This document shows, piece after piece, positions 1-10,996 of a stretch of DNA of 64,000 bases. Location: positions 10,998,137 through 11,062,136 of the forward strand of contig NW_024041150.1 of the NCBI RefSeq assembly GCF_014851395.1, read 5' to 3'. The notes beneath the pieces were generated by a model, which worked only from the letters and a program-made list of their open reading frames with translations, had not been told where the DNA came from and did not search any database. This DNA is from Micropterus salmoides (taxonomy: Eukaryota; Chordata; Actinopteri; Centrarchiformes; Centrarchidae). The translations under genes were made by a program, and so were the position numbers. Positions within the stretch are counted from its first letter, which is position 1. Each line of letters opens with the position of its first letter.

Positions 1-19
1 GAAAGGGAAAGAGCACGGT

Positions 20-171
20 CTACATTTACATTTATTCATTTAGCTGACGTTTTTATCCAAAGCTACTTACAATGCTATATATGTCAAAGGTCGCACGCCT
101 CTGGAGCAACTAGGAGTTAAGTGTCCTGCTCAGGGACATATTGGTTGGTGGGGCACAGTGGGGGATTGGTC
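20..171 (+). repeat. Teleost interspersed repeat (CATTTAGC..GACTTACAA type), fragment
   Basis: Short non-coding repeat recognised by a stretch resembling TTTATCCAAAGC followed by ACTTACAA, then a GGTCGCACGCCTCTGGAGC block and GTTAAGTGTCCTGCTCAGGG. A second copy with the same block order lies at 38787-38970, inside an L2 element, which supports its being a mobile repeat rather than unique DNA. It abuts an L2 tail at 172. Whether it is a SINE or a MITE cannot be decided here. Confidence 0.6.
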
Positions 172-275
172 TAGAACTGCTATATATGATGAAAAATGTA
201 ATGTGATAACTTCTGTTATGAATTTACATTGTATAAATAAGATTTAATTGAATTGATCTGAATTGATAATCATAA
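172..275 (+). mobile_element. L2-type LINE 3' tail, degraded
   Basis: Non-coding remnant aligned by eye to the end of the full-length copy (32950-33057). It keeps a decayed GTCTAGA.CTGCT, GTGATAACTTCTGTTATGAATT, GTATAAATAAGATT and the AATTGAATTGA terminal repeats. Extreme 5' truncation is usual for LINE insertion. Divergence is higher than for the tails at 33-42 kb, so this is an older copy. Confidence 0.7.
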
Positions 276-1431
276 CTGTGGATGGTTTAGGTGAATAATT
301 TGGCAAGATTTCACGGAGTGACTTCGCCTGACGAAGAAATCATTCTTCACATAACATAACATTATAATTAGTGAGCTGTAGAGTTGCTAGTAGGTGGACC
401 TTTGGACAGAACGAGGCCCTTTCCCCGTTTCCAGTCTTTGTGCTAAGCTAAGCTAATTGGTTGCTGGAAGTACAAACTAGTAAGTACATCTTGAATTGAA
501 ATTATAGTTGTCTTATATTGTATAAATAATGCATTTTTGGTTGTCATTGTGGTAGGGCTGGGCGATATGGCGAAAAATGTTATCATGATAAAAACATTTC
601 ATACCATTCGTTATCGATAATTGTCAAGATAAATGTTAAATCTTTATTCTTTCAAGTTTAAAGGCTTATTTTTGAAACCAGATGGTTAATTGTGTTGTTA
701 AACTGTTCCTTATGGTCAGAACCATAGACTGTTTAAACAATGGGCGTAGTGTCAGTGATGTCAGCCATTGGTTTCTGAAGAGCCGTTTTGAAGCTCTTTT
801 TCGGCCGAGCTGGCCGTAGTTTCCGTAGTCACAGTGTGGATAAGATATCCCACCAGGTTCCAGAGAGCTGCAGACACCTAGAACGCATCCTCAGTGTGCT
901 GAACGTCCATATCTGATGACTGACTGACATGGAAAGGCCTTCTCTTCATCTCTTAAAGAAATGTCCAAATAAAACAAATATATAACATCAGCTTTTATTT
1001 TTTTACTCACATATGCAAAAACTTAATACCATCTTAATATTATCATGTACAACTGTAAACTACTACATTTTGTTAAGTTCAGATCACACTATATTCAATA
1101 ACCTTAGAAATTGGTGAATGAAGGATGTGATTTTGTCCGATCAATTTTAAATAAAAATGATTTCAAATACAAGAGCAACAGTTTAACAAATTAAACAAAT
1201 TTAAACTTGACTTTAGACTTGAATCTTGAGTGTAAGCAGGGCCTCACAGGTTAAACATACACACAGCTGGAGAGCCTAGACAAACTCAGAAGCCGCTTTC
1301 ATTCAGCTAATTTTTCTACATAACAAATATTACTTTAACGTTACCCAACTCAGGAGCATGGCAATTACAGCCTGGCTAAGTTACCTGTCTTTACCGACAC
1401 GACGACAGCTACCACCGCCGCTTCTTCCTAG
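276..1431. other. No gene; old repeat pieces
   Basis: No convincing coding region. At 545-660 there is a GGGCTGGGCGATATGG..TTATCATGATAAA..TTATCGATAATT stretch that I recognise as a common fish repeat, possibly hAT-derived. A second familiar-looking block, CCATAGACTGTTTAAACAATGG, lies at about 722-745. The rest is AT-rich and unassigned. Confidence 0.4.
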
Positions 1432-1640
1432 GGGTGGCTGTGGCTCAGGAGGTAGAGCGGGTTGGCTGTTAATCAGAAGGTCGGCAGTTCAGTCCCTGGT
1501 TGCATGTTGAAGTGTCCTTGGGCAAGATACTGAACCCCGAATGAATGTGTGTGAATGTTAGTTTCAGTTTAAGCACTTAGGCTCAGTGCATGAATGTGTA
1601 TGACTGTTGAATGTTAGCCCATAAGGTTACCTGCTAATTA
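1432..1640 (+). mobile_element. tRNA-derived SINE, 5' part
   Basis: The head has an RNA polymerase III box A-like segment (TGGCTCAGGAGGTAGAGCGG) and a weaker box B-like segment (GGCAGTTCAGTCC). Family-specific text GTCCTTGGGCAAGATACTGAACC follows. The same body, in either orientation, is present at 3420-3692, 21455-21665 and 54095-54395. Box B is degenerate (consensus GGTTCGANNCC), so this copy is probably not transcribed. Confidence 0.7.
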
Positions 1641-3419
1641 TTGTAACAAATAAAAGACTAGAATTTCACTCACCAACTGGAGCACAGGCTTGTGGAGGTT
1701 ACCTTTCTTTCCAGTAAATCACTCAGCATGTCTTTATTCGTCCGGTATCTGCATGAAGAAACATCCAAAGGCTCAAACAGGCAGAGCTGCCGAGCTACGT
1801 GACTGACTGTATCAGCTGAGCTAACAGACGGCAGTCACTCTGCTAGCTGTGATAGAGACTGCAGCCGCCTATCGGCTTCAGTCCGGAAACCGGAGGTTGC
1901 CGCAGGGTCAGAACGTAAAAAACGCTTGATTACATTACATTATCATACACATAGAGGCCACCAGTAAATGCATGGACACATAAAAAATAAGAAGGGCAGA
2001 AATGCTTAATATATTTCTTGTTATACATTAGCTGGGTGTAGTAAATGTATGCAGCCTCCAGGTGTGTGGTCATCACAGTGAGGTTTGGTACCAAAACCAA
2101 AACTTGTGCTCACTGACAAATGCTGAACACAAGTGCAGAGTGGATTGATAAAATACTTTTCATCAAGAAATAGTCCCAGCATGTAACGACCCTTAAAACC
2201 ACAATTGCTTTACATTTTTGTGTATAGATTAAACAAACAAGTTGCACTATGTTCATCGTGGAGGTTTAGAGGGGTTACTATCCAAACTATTAACTAATAA
2301 CATTAATGAGCCAACATGTACAAACCAGGTCCCTGAATCTGAAGCAGCTAAATGCAACTCAACCATCATTCATTTTATTATTGACACTTGTGTGTTTTTT
2401 ACTGACATGAAGAAATGTCTTCTGTGAAAAATATATATAAGTGTATATGTATGTCTATAGCGTATTTCTCAAAATGTTGAATTGCTCCATTACAGAGACT
2501 TTTACAACAAGTTTCAAGTCGCTCATTTTCTTAGTGTGCTGAATGAAAGGTAGGACAAACTTAAGCTTTACTTTGGAAAATGGTTGGCAGTAAGGTAGTA
2601 CACAATTTGCAATTAATGACGTAATGTTGTTTTTTAGCTTAATCCTTTATTAAAGCTTTGTTAGCATAGCTGCAAAGTACATTAGCAGTAACATAAGCTG
2701 CTATTTTGTAGCACTTACTCTAGCTATGGAGCTGACAAGAATCTAAGCAACTGGTGTGCAGAGAGGTAACTTGGTTCACACTGAACTGAAGGCCAATAAA
2801 TTAATTATTGCTGCCTCACGGATTCAGTGGCGTTTCCTGACTGTGTTTCCAGACACATCGGTAAATAATCAGCTGTCTTCAGGGAGGGGCTTCCGTTCAC
2901 GGGGGCACCTCCAAAGTGCATTTCACTTGTCTTGCGTGTCTGATGTTGAGGCTTGAGAGTTCCCAGCAGGTTCCCTATATAAAGTCTCTGCACTGACATT
3001 AACATAAACACAGAGCTGTCAGGACTGCCTCTTTTACCAACTCTCATGACAGCAAAACTGAGAACTATGAATAAAGGGAGGTATCTAACTGCAAACAAAG
3101 CTGCACTCTGCCTAGAATAGAACATTCAACAATATGAAACTTAATTCTTTAATCTTTTACTTAACCGTTAGTAATGAATTGGTAATCTCTGTCTCTCGCT
3201 CTCTCTCTCTCACCCACCCACACACACACACACGTAGTAGTGTGAAGTTGTTACACTATGGTGTGGACAGGATATTGTACATTTTGGAGTTTTATATGCA
3301 TTAAAACAGGTTTTTATTTTGATGGATGCAGGCTAATACTTCTGCCATGTTTTCTGGGGTTCCTAAGTGTTACTGATGTGTTGTAATGAGTTCTTTTAGC
3401 GTACCCTTTTATTAAAGAG
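1641..3419. other. No gene seen; unique/AT-rich DNA
   Basis: Only short reading frames without recognisable motifs. A TATA-like CTATATAAAG lies at about 2975, preceded by a small GC-richer stretch, but no downstream coding exon is recognisable. A mixed (CT)n/(CA)n microsatellite lies at 3186-3233. Confidence 0.4.
3186..3233. repeat. Compound (CT)n-(CACC)-(CA)n microsatellite
   Basis: A CT-rich run passes through CACCCACC into a pure CA run. Visible directly. Confidence 0.9.
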
Positions 3420-3692
3420 GCCGAGGCTGAGGAAGTAGAGTGGTTATCACTCCGTCCATATCAGAAGTGTGGTGGTTCGATCCCCAGCTCCCCCAATCTG
3501 CACATTGAAGTATCCTTGGCCAAGACACTGAACTACAGTGAGGATGTGAATGAACAAGTTAATTCTTGTTTCTGGTGACCAGTTGGCACCTTAGCCTCTG
3601 CCTCAGTATGTGAATGTGATGTAGTATAAAGCCCTTTGAGTGGTCGGAAAGACTAGAAAGGACCTATACAAGTACAGACAATTTACAAATAT
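3420..3692 (+). mobile_element. tRNA-derived SINE, nearly full length
   Basis: Same family as 1432-1640 and with a better box B: GGTGGTTCGATCCCC at about 3470. The family body follows (AAGTATCCTTGGCCAAGACACTGAAC), then AAAGCCCTTTGAGTGGTCGGAAAGACTAGAAAGG near the 3' end, which matches the inverse of the sequence at 21460 and 54110. Non-autonomous; it would depend on a LINE reverse transcriptase. Confidence 0.75.
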
Positions 3693-4112
3693 ACGTAAAA
3701 ATCTATACGTTTATTTTGGGTTTTCTGTTAAGCTTTCCCTCAGAGGAAATGTTGGAGCTCCATCAGTGGAAGTATAGTGGATATTATATTTTCTGAACTG
3801 CACTTGTCGCATTTCCATTGCCATCACTTCCTTTTTGTTTTGGGACTTGAGAGTTTGTATTATCATTGTTATGTTTTGAAGTTTATTAATTGCTTGTATA
3901 AATCGAATAATTGTAGGAGGAGTGTGTCAAACAGAGGCTGTAGTACGATTTGTCTGCTAAAGTGTACTTTTGAGAGTGATGCGTAACTTTACTCCTGATG
4001 TTACAAAGGCACTGAGAGCATGTACATGAGAGAGACTCTGTAAATGTTTTGTTTCTCCGTGATTAATTAATTAACTATTGCTGCTGTAATTTCTGCAGGC
4101 AAATAAACAGCT

Positions 4113-4154
<42 letters not shown>

Positions 4155-7100
4155 TGTGAAGAAGAACATTAATTTACAGCTGAAAAACCAAAACCTCAAC
4201 TAGCTGGTTGGCAGGAATGTTATCATGCCCAGCAACTTTAGTCATATTTACTCAGCAGCAGGACTCTTTTCACATCTGGATACTGACAGTGGCCATTTTT
4301 GGTGGAGTAGACTTTACAGCTGGCTCTTGAGGCACAACTGGTATTATTAGACCGGACAGGCTGGGGCTAGCATGCAAGCTGGTCTGCAACACAATACATA
4401 GACCTCATTGACAAAACATCAGAACTGTTACTTCACATTCTGTTGATAACATCATTTCATTTTTGGAATTTATTTTATTAAAATTCTTGCCATCTTAACA
4501 CTGTAAAGTGGTATGTCCTGAGTTGTTTAACACATCTAGATGTGAATACTAGGAAATAAAAGCTGAAATTCTGAACTCTTGTCTCTTACTCATCTTTTGA
4601 TCTTAAACCTAAATGTCTTCGTGAACAACAAAAACAAAGGAATTTGCCTTACTGTTCCAATACTGTTGGAGGGGACTGTATACGAGATGCATTGGCAGTG
4701 AAGTGATCATACTTCATTGTAGCCTGAAGTCTGCTAATATACTTTCTTCACAGCACACTAACAGTGTTCCGCTGGGCACTGTGCTGATATTTTTCCCATT
4801 TGCTGGAAGAGAGAAGTACAGGGCAAGATGAAGGTTTCAGATTCAATCAGGACCCTCTGGGAGTTTAATAGTTTCCCATGGTGAGTCCAGCGATCTCAGT
4901 GAGTCATGGCTGCGTGTCAGGAGCACATATCTGGAGTATGATGGAGGAGTTTGGACAGTGACTGTCTCTTCAAATGATGTTCTTGAGCAGTAGAAAGTAA
5001 CAGAAACATAGAAACATAATGCTGCCCACATTTAGTTTTCTTCTCTGCATATAATATACTGCTTATGAAGTGGATTTGGAAAGCTGCTCTGAATTCAGGA
5101 GTATTCTGGATGTTCTCTCACTTGGTTCCTCACCCATCTCTTCAGCTCTGGCTCACTAGAAAATGTATTTTATTTTTTTTTATTATATTTATAATTCTGA
5201 GACTCTGGGTCATAGAGGTCCAGGTAATTTTTTACCTCAAAGCTTCTCTGTGACAGGTACAAGAGCACAGAAGACACACTATCATCTGATATGAGACAGC
5301 AGCCAGGATGTGCTGGGAGAGAGTTTGAAAAAATGTGGTTCTTCTGAGGAAAAAAAGACAACACAAAAAAATAGGAAAGAGGTATAATATATTAAGGTGC
5401 ACATTATAGAGATAACTACAGTAATAACGACTTGGGTCTTATTTTTTCAGTTTTCAAACAGGTTTGATAACACTGTACTCACTATAAGGTCCTGCTGAGA
5501 GAGCTGAGCTGATGGTTTGATTGCTAAAAAGAAGTGTGGTGAGCAGGAAAAAACAAATAACAGGTTACTGGCACTGTAAATGTAAATGTGCTTTTATTTC
5601 ATCTTGAAGACAAGTAAGATAGTACTTTGAAGAACCAGAAACGGAAGGTCTGAGAATTGAATGAAAACTTTCTGAAAAACATCAGGGAGACTGTGTTGGT
5701 GATATATTTCTTGTTTGTTTTGAAAAATATTAAAATAACAAATATTAAAAAAAACATTTTAAGATGTTTGACAATTCTGTACTAAAGGTTTATGTTAGTG
5801 TATCAAATATATATGTATATCTATAAGATTTGTATCATCAGCAATGGAAAACGATAAGATGCAGGTCATTAAGATAAATTTTAAAAAGCAATGGTCTAAG
5901 AATAGATTCTTTGCAGCACTTCTAGAAGAAGCATTTTGACAAGTAATCATAGATTACTACAATTATATAGCTAACAATCCTGAATTCTATACCTTTGAAG
6001 CTTAGGTAGAAAAATATCATAATCACTGTATGAAATACTTGTGAGAGGTGTAAAAAAGCGAAACTTTTGAAGTAAATAGTTTAATTAAAAACATCCATAC
6101 AGGTGTCAACACGGAACCACCTTTATAATACTGGGATCGTGCATGTTTAAATGAACAAAGGGCAGACTGTATTGTACTCTCTGTCTTCCAGATGTTCTGC
6201 CTCATTGCCTAATGCACAGTATATCTGACTTAATGTATGTCATTTAGGCTGGGGCAACATAAACATTCTTAAATCAACTGAGGCTTTAAAGGCTGTTTAG
6301 GCTGTTTGTGTTTTGCATGCCAAGTAGAGGAAGTCTGTGGTGGTTTGGTGTGTGAGATTCTTCTTTCCCTCCCACCGCCCCTTCCCCACACTTGTGGGTG
6401 TGTACGTTTACAGTATAACACCAGTACTGTAGCTGTGCAGTGTCTAAAAACACCTAGCCTCGGATCACTGCTCACCGACACAATCAGCTGTGGCTGAAGT
6501 GCACATGCTGAATTCACCCTTCATCCTGTTTATGATACGGGATAGTATCTGGAGGAAAGTTCACTCTTTATTCCAATCAGTGCAGTGCAGTCCCACAGAG
6601 ACAGTTTCAATTACAGAAATTAATGCTATAATGAAACACGTTGGAATAATGGAGGTTATGTTAACTTGCACACAAATGTTTTTTTCATGTACAATATCTT
6701 AATGTTTCCTCTCATGTAAGTTCCAACTACAGTATTTTAGATATTTTTAAACATAAGTGAGATATTTTTGATATTATTGATATATTCTCTGTGCTTCAAC
6801 TTTTTTGGAATGATGTATTTCTAATAAAGGTTCCATTGTATTAATGTTCATTGTTTTGAGATATTTATCATCCTTGGTGGGTGGGTAGTTCCGCTCACAC
6901 TTATGTCCTCACAAAACATATTAATTTGTTCAAAACGTTTCGTGCTTGCTCAATACTTTTGTTGTAAATGAACTTCCATACTTGATTGGTAGATGTGATT
7001 TATTTGTATGGCGTCAACCAAATAGCCTGACATTCCCTCCACTTTATCAAGTTCCATTAGTCATTTGCAAGTGAAATTCTAATTAGGATAACAGTGGCTA

Positions 7101-7838
7101 GCTGACATCATTCTTGTATCAACATTGTATTAGCATTACTTACAGCTGCCTAAAGACACAAATTACCAGGCTCTCCTGACAAAATCATACCATGATAAGA
7201 CCAACACTGCATACGCTAATCTGTTCTGGCCCATAGATAAACCTTGCCACAAGCAATTCTCCTTCACTTTGGATGTCTGCCAAATTCCCATAAATCATGC
7301 CGATAATGGTGTGTTTTGCAGGAGCTTCAGCTACTTCACATCAGAGGACAGGGGCTCATGGTCAGCTCCCAGGTTTGTTTTCTCAGCCTCTCCCTCCCGC
7401 TCACTCTGCCCTAACAGAACATCCAAGGAGCTCCGAAGTTTCCACGCAGCACAAAGGCCAGACATACCACGCTCACCAAAATATTATTTCATCATATATA
7501 CTGTATATCCCTCTATGGTACGCATTGTTTTGCCAGTGGGTAAAAAAATATATAGTTTTTGTAATTAAAGGAACCAAGTAAACATAATTTAAATAAATTA
7601 AAAAATATATATTATTTGGGAGTATTTGCTGTTCTGTATCTGACTTGCCTCGATCTACTCTGTGCTACTTGACGCGGCTTCTGTCAAAAATAGACTGGTT
7701 ACCTGTTCTCTGTGGAGCGGAGCGCTGCTTCTTGGACGCAGGATACTACAGGCTAACCAGAGGAGAATATCTAATATTTTGTTACAACTTTCTGCAGTTT
7801 ATTCATCTCGTTTAATGTGTGTAAAGACTGAAAATAAA
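3693..7838. other. No gene seen; includes a (CA)n microsatellite
   Basis: About 4.1 kb of AT-rich sequence with reading frames under 100 codons and no recognisable protein motif. A pure CA repeat lies at 4113-4153. Nothing else is supported. Confidence 0.5.
4113..4153. repeat. (CA)n microsatellite
   Basis: About 20 uninterrupted CA units, preceded by CTCCA and followed by TTGTG. Confidence 0.95.
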
Positions 7839-7839
7839 T

Positions 7840-8776
7840 ACTCAGAATCAAAATCAGAAGGAGCTTTATTGCCAAGTAGTGTTTTACGCATATAAGGAAT
7901 TTGCTGTGGTGTTAAGGTGCCACACGCAGACAGACATACTTCTGAGATGTAGAAATATAAAATATGTAATAAACAAATGCAAGTTATATAAGAATAACAG
8001 AAGAATAGAGAAAAATAATACAACTGACAATATAAAAAAATAAAAATAATAATGAAAATAACAATGGAACAACAACAATTTACAATTAACAACAAATTAA
8101 CAACAAATATGTGTAATGTGCCAGGTTCGTGCATGATATGACATGAAGTGATATTTACATGTGCAGAGACGATTGTATTATTTGAAGGGGAGGGGGAGTG
8201 TCAGTGGGGGACCCGGGTCTTGTTAATGAGGCTGCAGACGGGAAGAAGCTGTTTTTGTGGTGAGAGGTTTTGGTCCTGATGGACCGCAGCCTCCTGCCAG
8301 AGGGGAGAGTCTGAAGCAGTTTGTTTCCGGGGTGGGAGGGGTCAGCAGCAATCTTTCCTGCTCGCCTCAGAGTCCTGGAGGCATGCAGGTCTAGAAGAGA
8401 AGGAAGATTGCTGCCAATCACCTTCTCTGCAGAGCGAATGATAAGCTGCAGCCTGCCCTTGTCCCTGGCAGTGGCAGCAGCGTACCAGATGGTGATGGAG
8501 GAGGTGAGGATGGACTCAATGATGGTGGTGTAGAATTGCACCATCACTGTCTTTGGCATGCTGAACTTCTTCAGCTGCCGCAGGAAGTACATCCTCTGCT
8601 GGCCCTTCTTGATGATGGAGGTGATGTTCAGCTCCCACTTGAGGTCCTGGGAGATGATGGTGCCCAGGAAGCAGAAGGAGTCCACAGTGGTGACAGGGGA
8701 GTCACACAGGATGATGGGGGAGGGTGGGGCTGGGCTCTTCCTGAAGTCCACGACCATCTCCACTGTCTTCTACTAG
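7840..8776 (-). mobile_element. 5'-truncated LINE, Rex1/CR1-like 3' end
   Basis: Minus-strand LINE remnant holding the C-terminal part of a reverse transcriptase ORF and a 3'UTR that ends near 7840 in ATTCTGAGT-type terminal sequence. The element lacks endonuclease and the catalytic palm, consistent with 5' truncation during target-primed insertion. The assignment to the Rex1/Babar branch of the CR1 clade rests on the C-terminal protein pattern and is an inference. Confidence 0.7.
8155..8774 (-). pseudogene. LINE reverse transcriptase C-terminal fragment
   Basis: About 205 codons open from the truncation point to a stop near 8155. It opens with KTVEMVVDFRKS, which in non-LTR RTs follows the YADD palm motif. 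Then come FLGTIISQDLKW (thumb entry), QQRMYFLRQLKKF, TIIESILTSSITIWYAAA, and RTLRRAGKIAADPSHPGNKL, characteristic of the C-terminal domain of CR1/Rex1-type ORF2. The catalytic aspartates and endonuclease are absent, so it cannot act alone. The frame is uninterrupted over its length, suggesting a moderately young insertion. Confidence 0.75.
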
Positions 8777-9289
8777 GCCCTTCTGTACCCGATATAACAT
8801 TTATGATTAGATATGTTTGATCCAGCTTCATACACAGTATATATATATTACGTTACTGTATCCAGAGCTGGTCCTGACCTCCCTGGGGCACTAAGCATAA
8901 TTCTGCTATGGGGCCCTTCTACCTGACTCGTGAGCCATGTAAACAATTTGCCATTGCCGCAAATTTACACCAGACACTGCAGTAATTGATGCATTTAATA
9001 GGATGTTTATTTATTTATTGAGCGTTTATTTATTGCGTCAGACTCCGTACTCCATAACAGTTGATCTTAATTGTGTGTTTTAGCTAAAATCCTGGAAAAG
9101 TATGTCATGTTTGTTCATGCTATTTTACAAATGGCAAACAGTTAAATTCTAATGTTCCTAAGTTCTCAACTGCTCAAGGGTTGAAAATGAAATGGTCACA
9201 GGTATTTAGGTAATATTTACGTGATTTAAATGACAAATTATAAACCTTGTTGCTAAGCTGCATCTTAAATTATGTTTATTTTTTAGGGA
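8777..9289. other. No gene seen
   Basis: Contains a short TGGGGCACTAAGC..GGGGCCCTTCT stretch (about 8880-8930) resembling other decayed repeats at 51270-51320 and 52060-52135. No coding signal. Confidence 0.4.
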
Positions 9290-9523
9290 ATAAATCCTGT
9301 GTCTCCCTCCGAAACACTTGATCATCTACCCTTCATAATTTGGCCCTTGTCAAAGTCGCTCAAATCCTTACACTTGCCCATTTTTCTTGTTTCTAACACA
9401 TTAACTTTGAGGACAAAATGTTCACTTGCTGCCTAATATATCCCACCCACTGACATGTGCCATGGTAACGAGATAATTAGTGTTATTCACTCAGTGGTCA
9501 GAATGTTATGGCTGATCAGTGTA
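9290..9523 (-). mobile_element. Tc1/mariner 5' terminal fragment (third Tc1 family)
   Basis: On the minus strand the sequence begins at a TA dinucleotide with CACTGATCAGCCATAACATT, a terminal repeat I recognise from a widespread fish Tc1-like family. A transposase start codon follows at 9381. Only the first end survives; the rest of the element is missing. It differs from both Tc1 families at 23.4 kb and 46.0 kb. Confidence 0.65.
9322..9381 (-). pseudogene. Tc1-like transposase N-terminal stub
   Basis: Nineteen codons and a stop: MGKCKDLSDFDKGQIMKGR. The DLSDFDKGQI segment is the start of the first helix-turn-helix (paired-like DNA-binding) domain of a Tc1 transposase. The frame is lost immediately afterwards and no DDE catalytic region is present. 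Confidence 0.6.
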
Positions 9524-10916
9524 TAACCAAAACCAATTCAGCCCATGAGTTTTCAAAGGTACTATTTCTGCAAACTACTTCTGACTTCTGAACCTGTAAT
9601 CAGAGGTGAGAAGAAAAAGTGTTTGCAGAAAAACAGTAAGAAGTACAAGGTGAGAATGTACCACAAAGGAGATAACTGAAAATAGGTTCTGATGTAACCT
9701 CTGGTGAAAAAAGTATTGTATAAACTTTCAGTTGTGGGTGCCTAATCGGCTTAAATTTTTGTGAATGTCTGATCTTATAAAAACCATGTCCTACAAAACC
9801 ACAAAGTACAGACTGGCAAGTTTGATTGATTTTTCTATCTTTACTTTTTACACTCTCCTGGCTTCATGTAGGCTGATCTTCCCACAATCCCTTTATCTAT
9901 TCTTATCTCCCTTATTCCTGCCAAATCACAAATCTTTTCCAAGGTCACCGAAAACTGGGGAGATACTGTAACTCCTTACTGCACCTTGATATACTCTGAT
10001 CCAATGTCCAACCACCAGATATGATACATAAATGAATACATGATACAGCATGTATTTAAAGACAGCTCTGTTATTCTTTCTCTTCTAGCTTCTTCTATCC
10101 TCAGACCTGAGTATACACATAAGACCAGGCCGGGGCCGGTGAACTATTTGTCTTCTCACTCACACGAGTGATATTTCACTTTGTGCTGTAGCCAAGGTTA
10201 CCAGGCACTCATACGCTCACACATTCCACTAAATATTCCATACACAGATCCACACTGCTATAACCTTTCACCAAATGGGGTTCCGCACCCACTCTAACTC
10301 ATCGCCCCCAGAATACCAAGTCTGTGCTGAAGAACGTTAAGTTATTTTTTGAAAATGATTTGAATGACCCTGTATGAATAAAGGTTCAAATAAAGTTAAA
10401 CTTGTTGTAATAACAGACCTTGGACACAGTGTCTTCTCTGCAGAGTGTTTGCATGTGTACAGGTCAGGAGAAGGTAGAAAAATGTCAGCCCACCGTGCAT
10501 CTGGCTTTGTAATCAGCTGGCCTGTTTGAACTGTGAACCAGATCACTGCTCTTTGTGTCTCTGTGGGGGGAGGAGGACCTCAGTACCTGGGTATCCATTC
10601 AATATATCAAACAGGAAAAGTGAAAGTTCTGAGTTCTTACAACGGGGAGAAAGTGTAGGTTTGATTTCAGGAGTGGGGGGACAACCAATTCTTCAACCAA
10701 TAAATACTAAAGTACATGAATGCTAGTTCCTGGCTTAAACCAAAAAGCACATTTTATTGTTTACTATGTTAATTTCTGTATCATAAATGCATTAACTTTG
10801 TAAAAAAATCACCTCTAGTTTATTTAATTAGGAGCTGATTCTGTGGCATATCCCCCCTCCCACAAAAGTGCTTGTTCATGGTGGGAATTGTTGGGTCTCT
10901 GTAAATAATATTACGA
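9524..10916. other. No gene seen
   Basis: Unassigned AT-rich sequence with short frames lacking motifs and no repeats that I could identify. Confidence 0.4.
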
Positions 10917-10996
10917 AGACGGTCTAGACCAGCTCTATATGAAGAGTGGAATGAGATAACTTTTGTTATGAATTGGCGCTATATAAATCAAATTTA
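10917..10996 (+). mobile_element. L2-type LINE 3' tail, degraded
   Basis: GACGGTCTAGACCAGCTC, GAGATAACTTTTGTTATGAATT and GGCGCTATATAAATCAAATT align with the last 80 bp of the L2 family, ending in TTTAACTGAAT. A short, old, 5'-truncated copy. Confidence 0.75.

Noticed and set aside
1432..1500. Possible functional tRNA gene
   Set aside because: Box A and a weak box B are present but no cloverleaf can be formed and the sequence continues as a SINE body found at three other sites.
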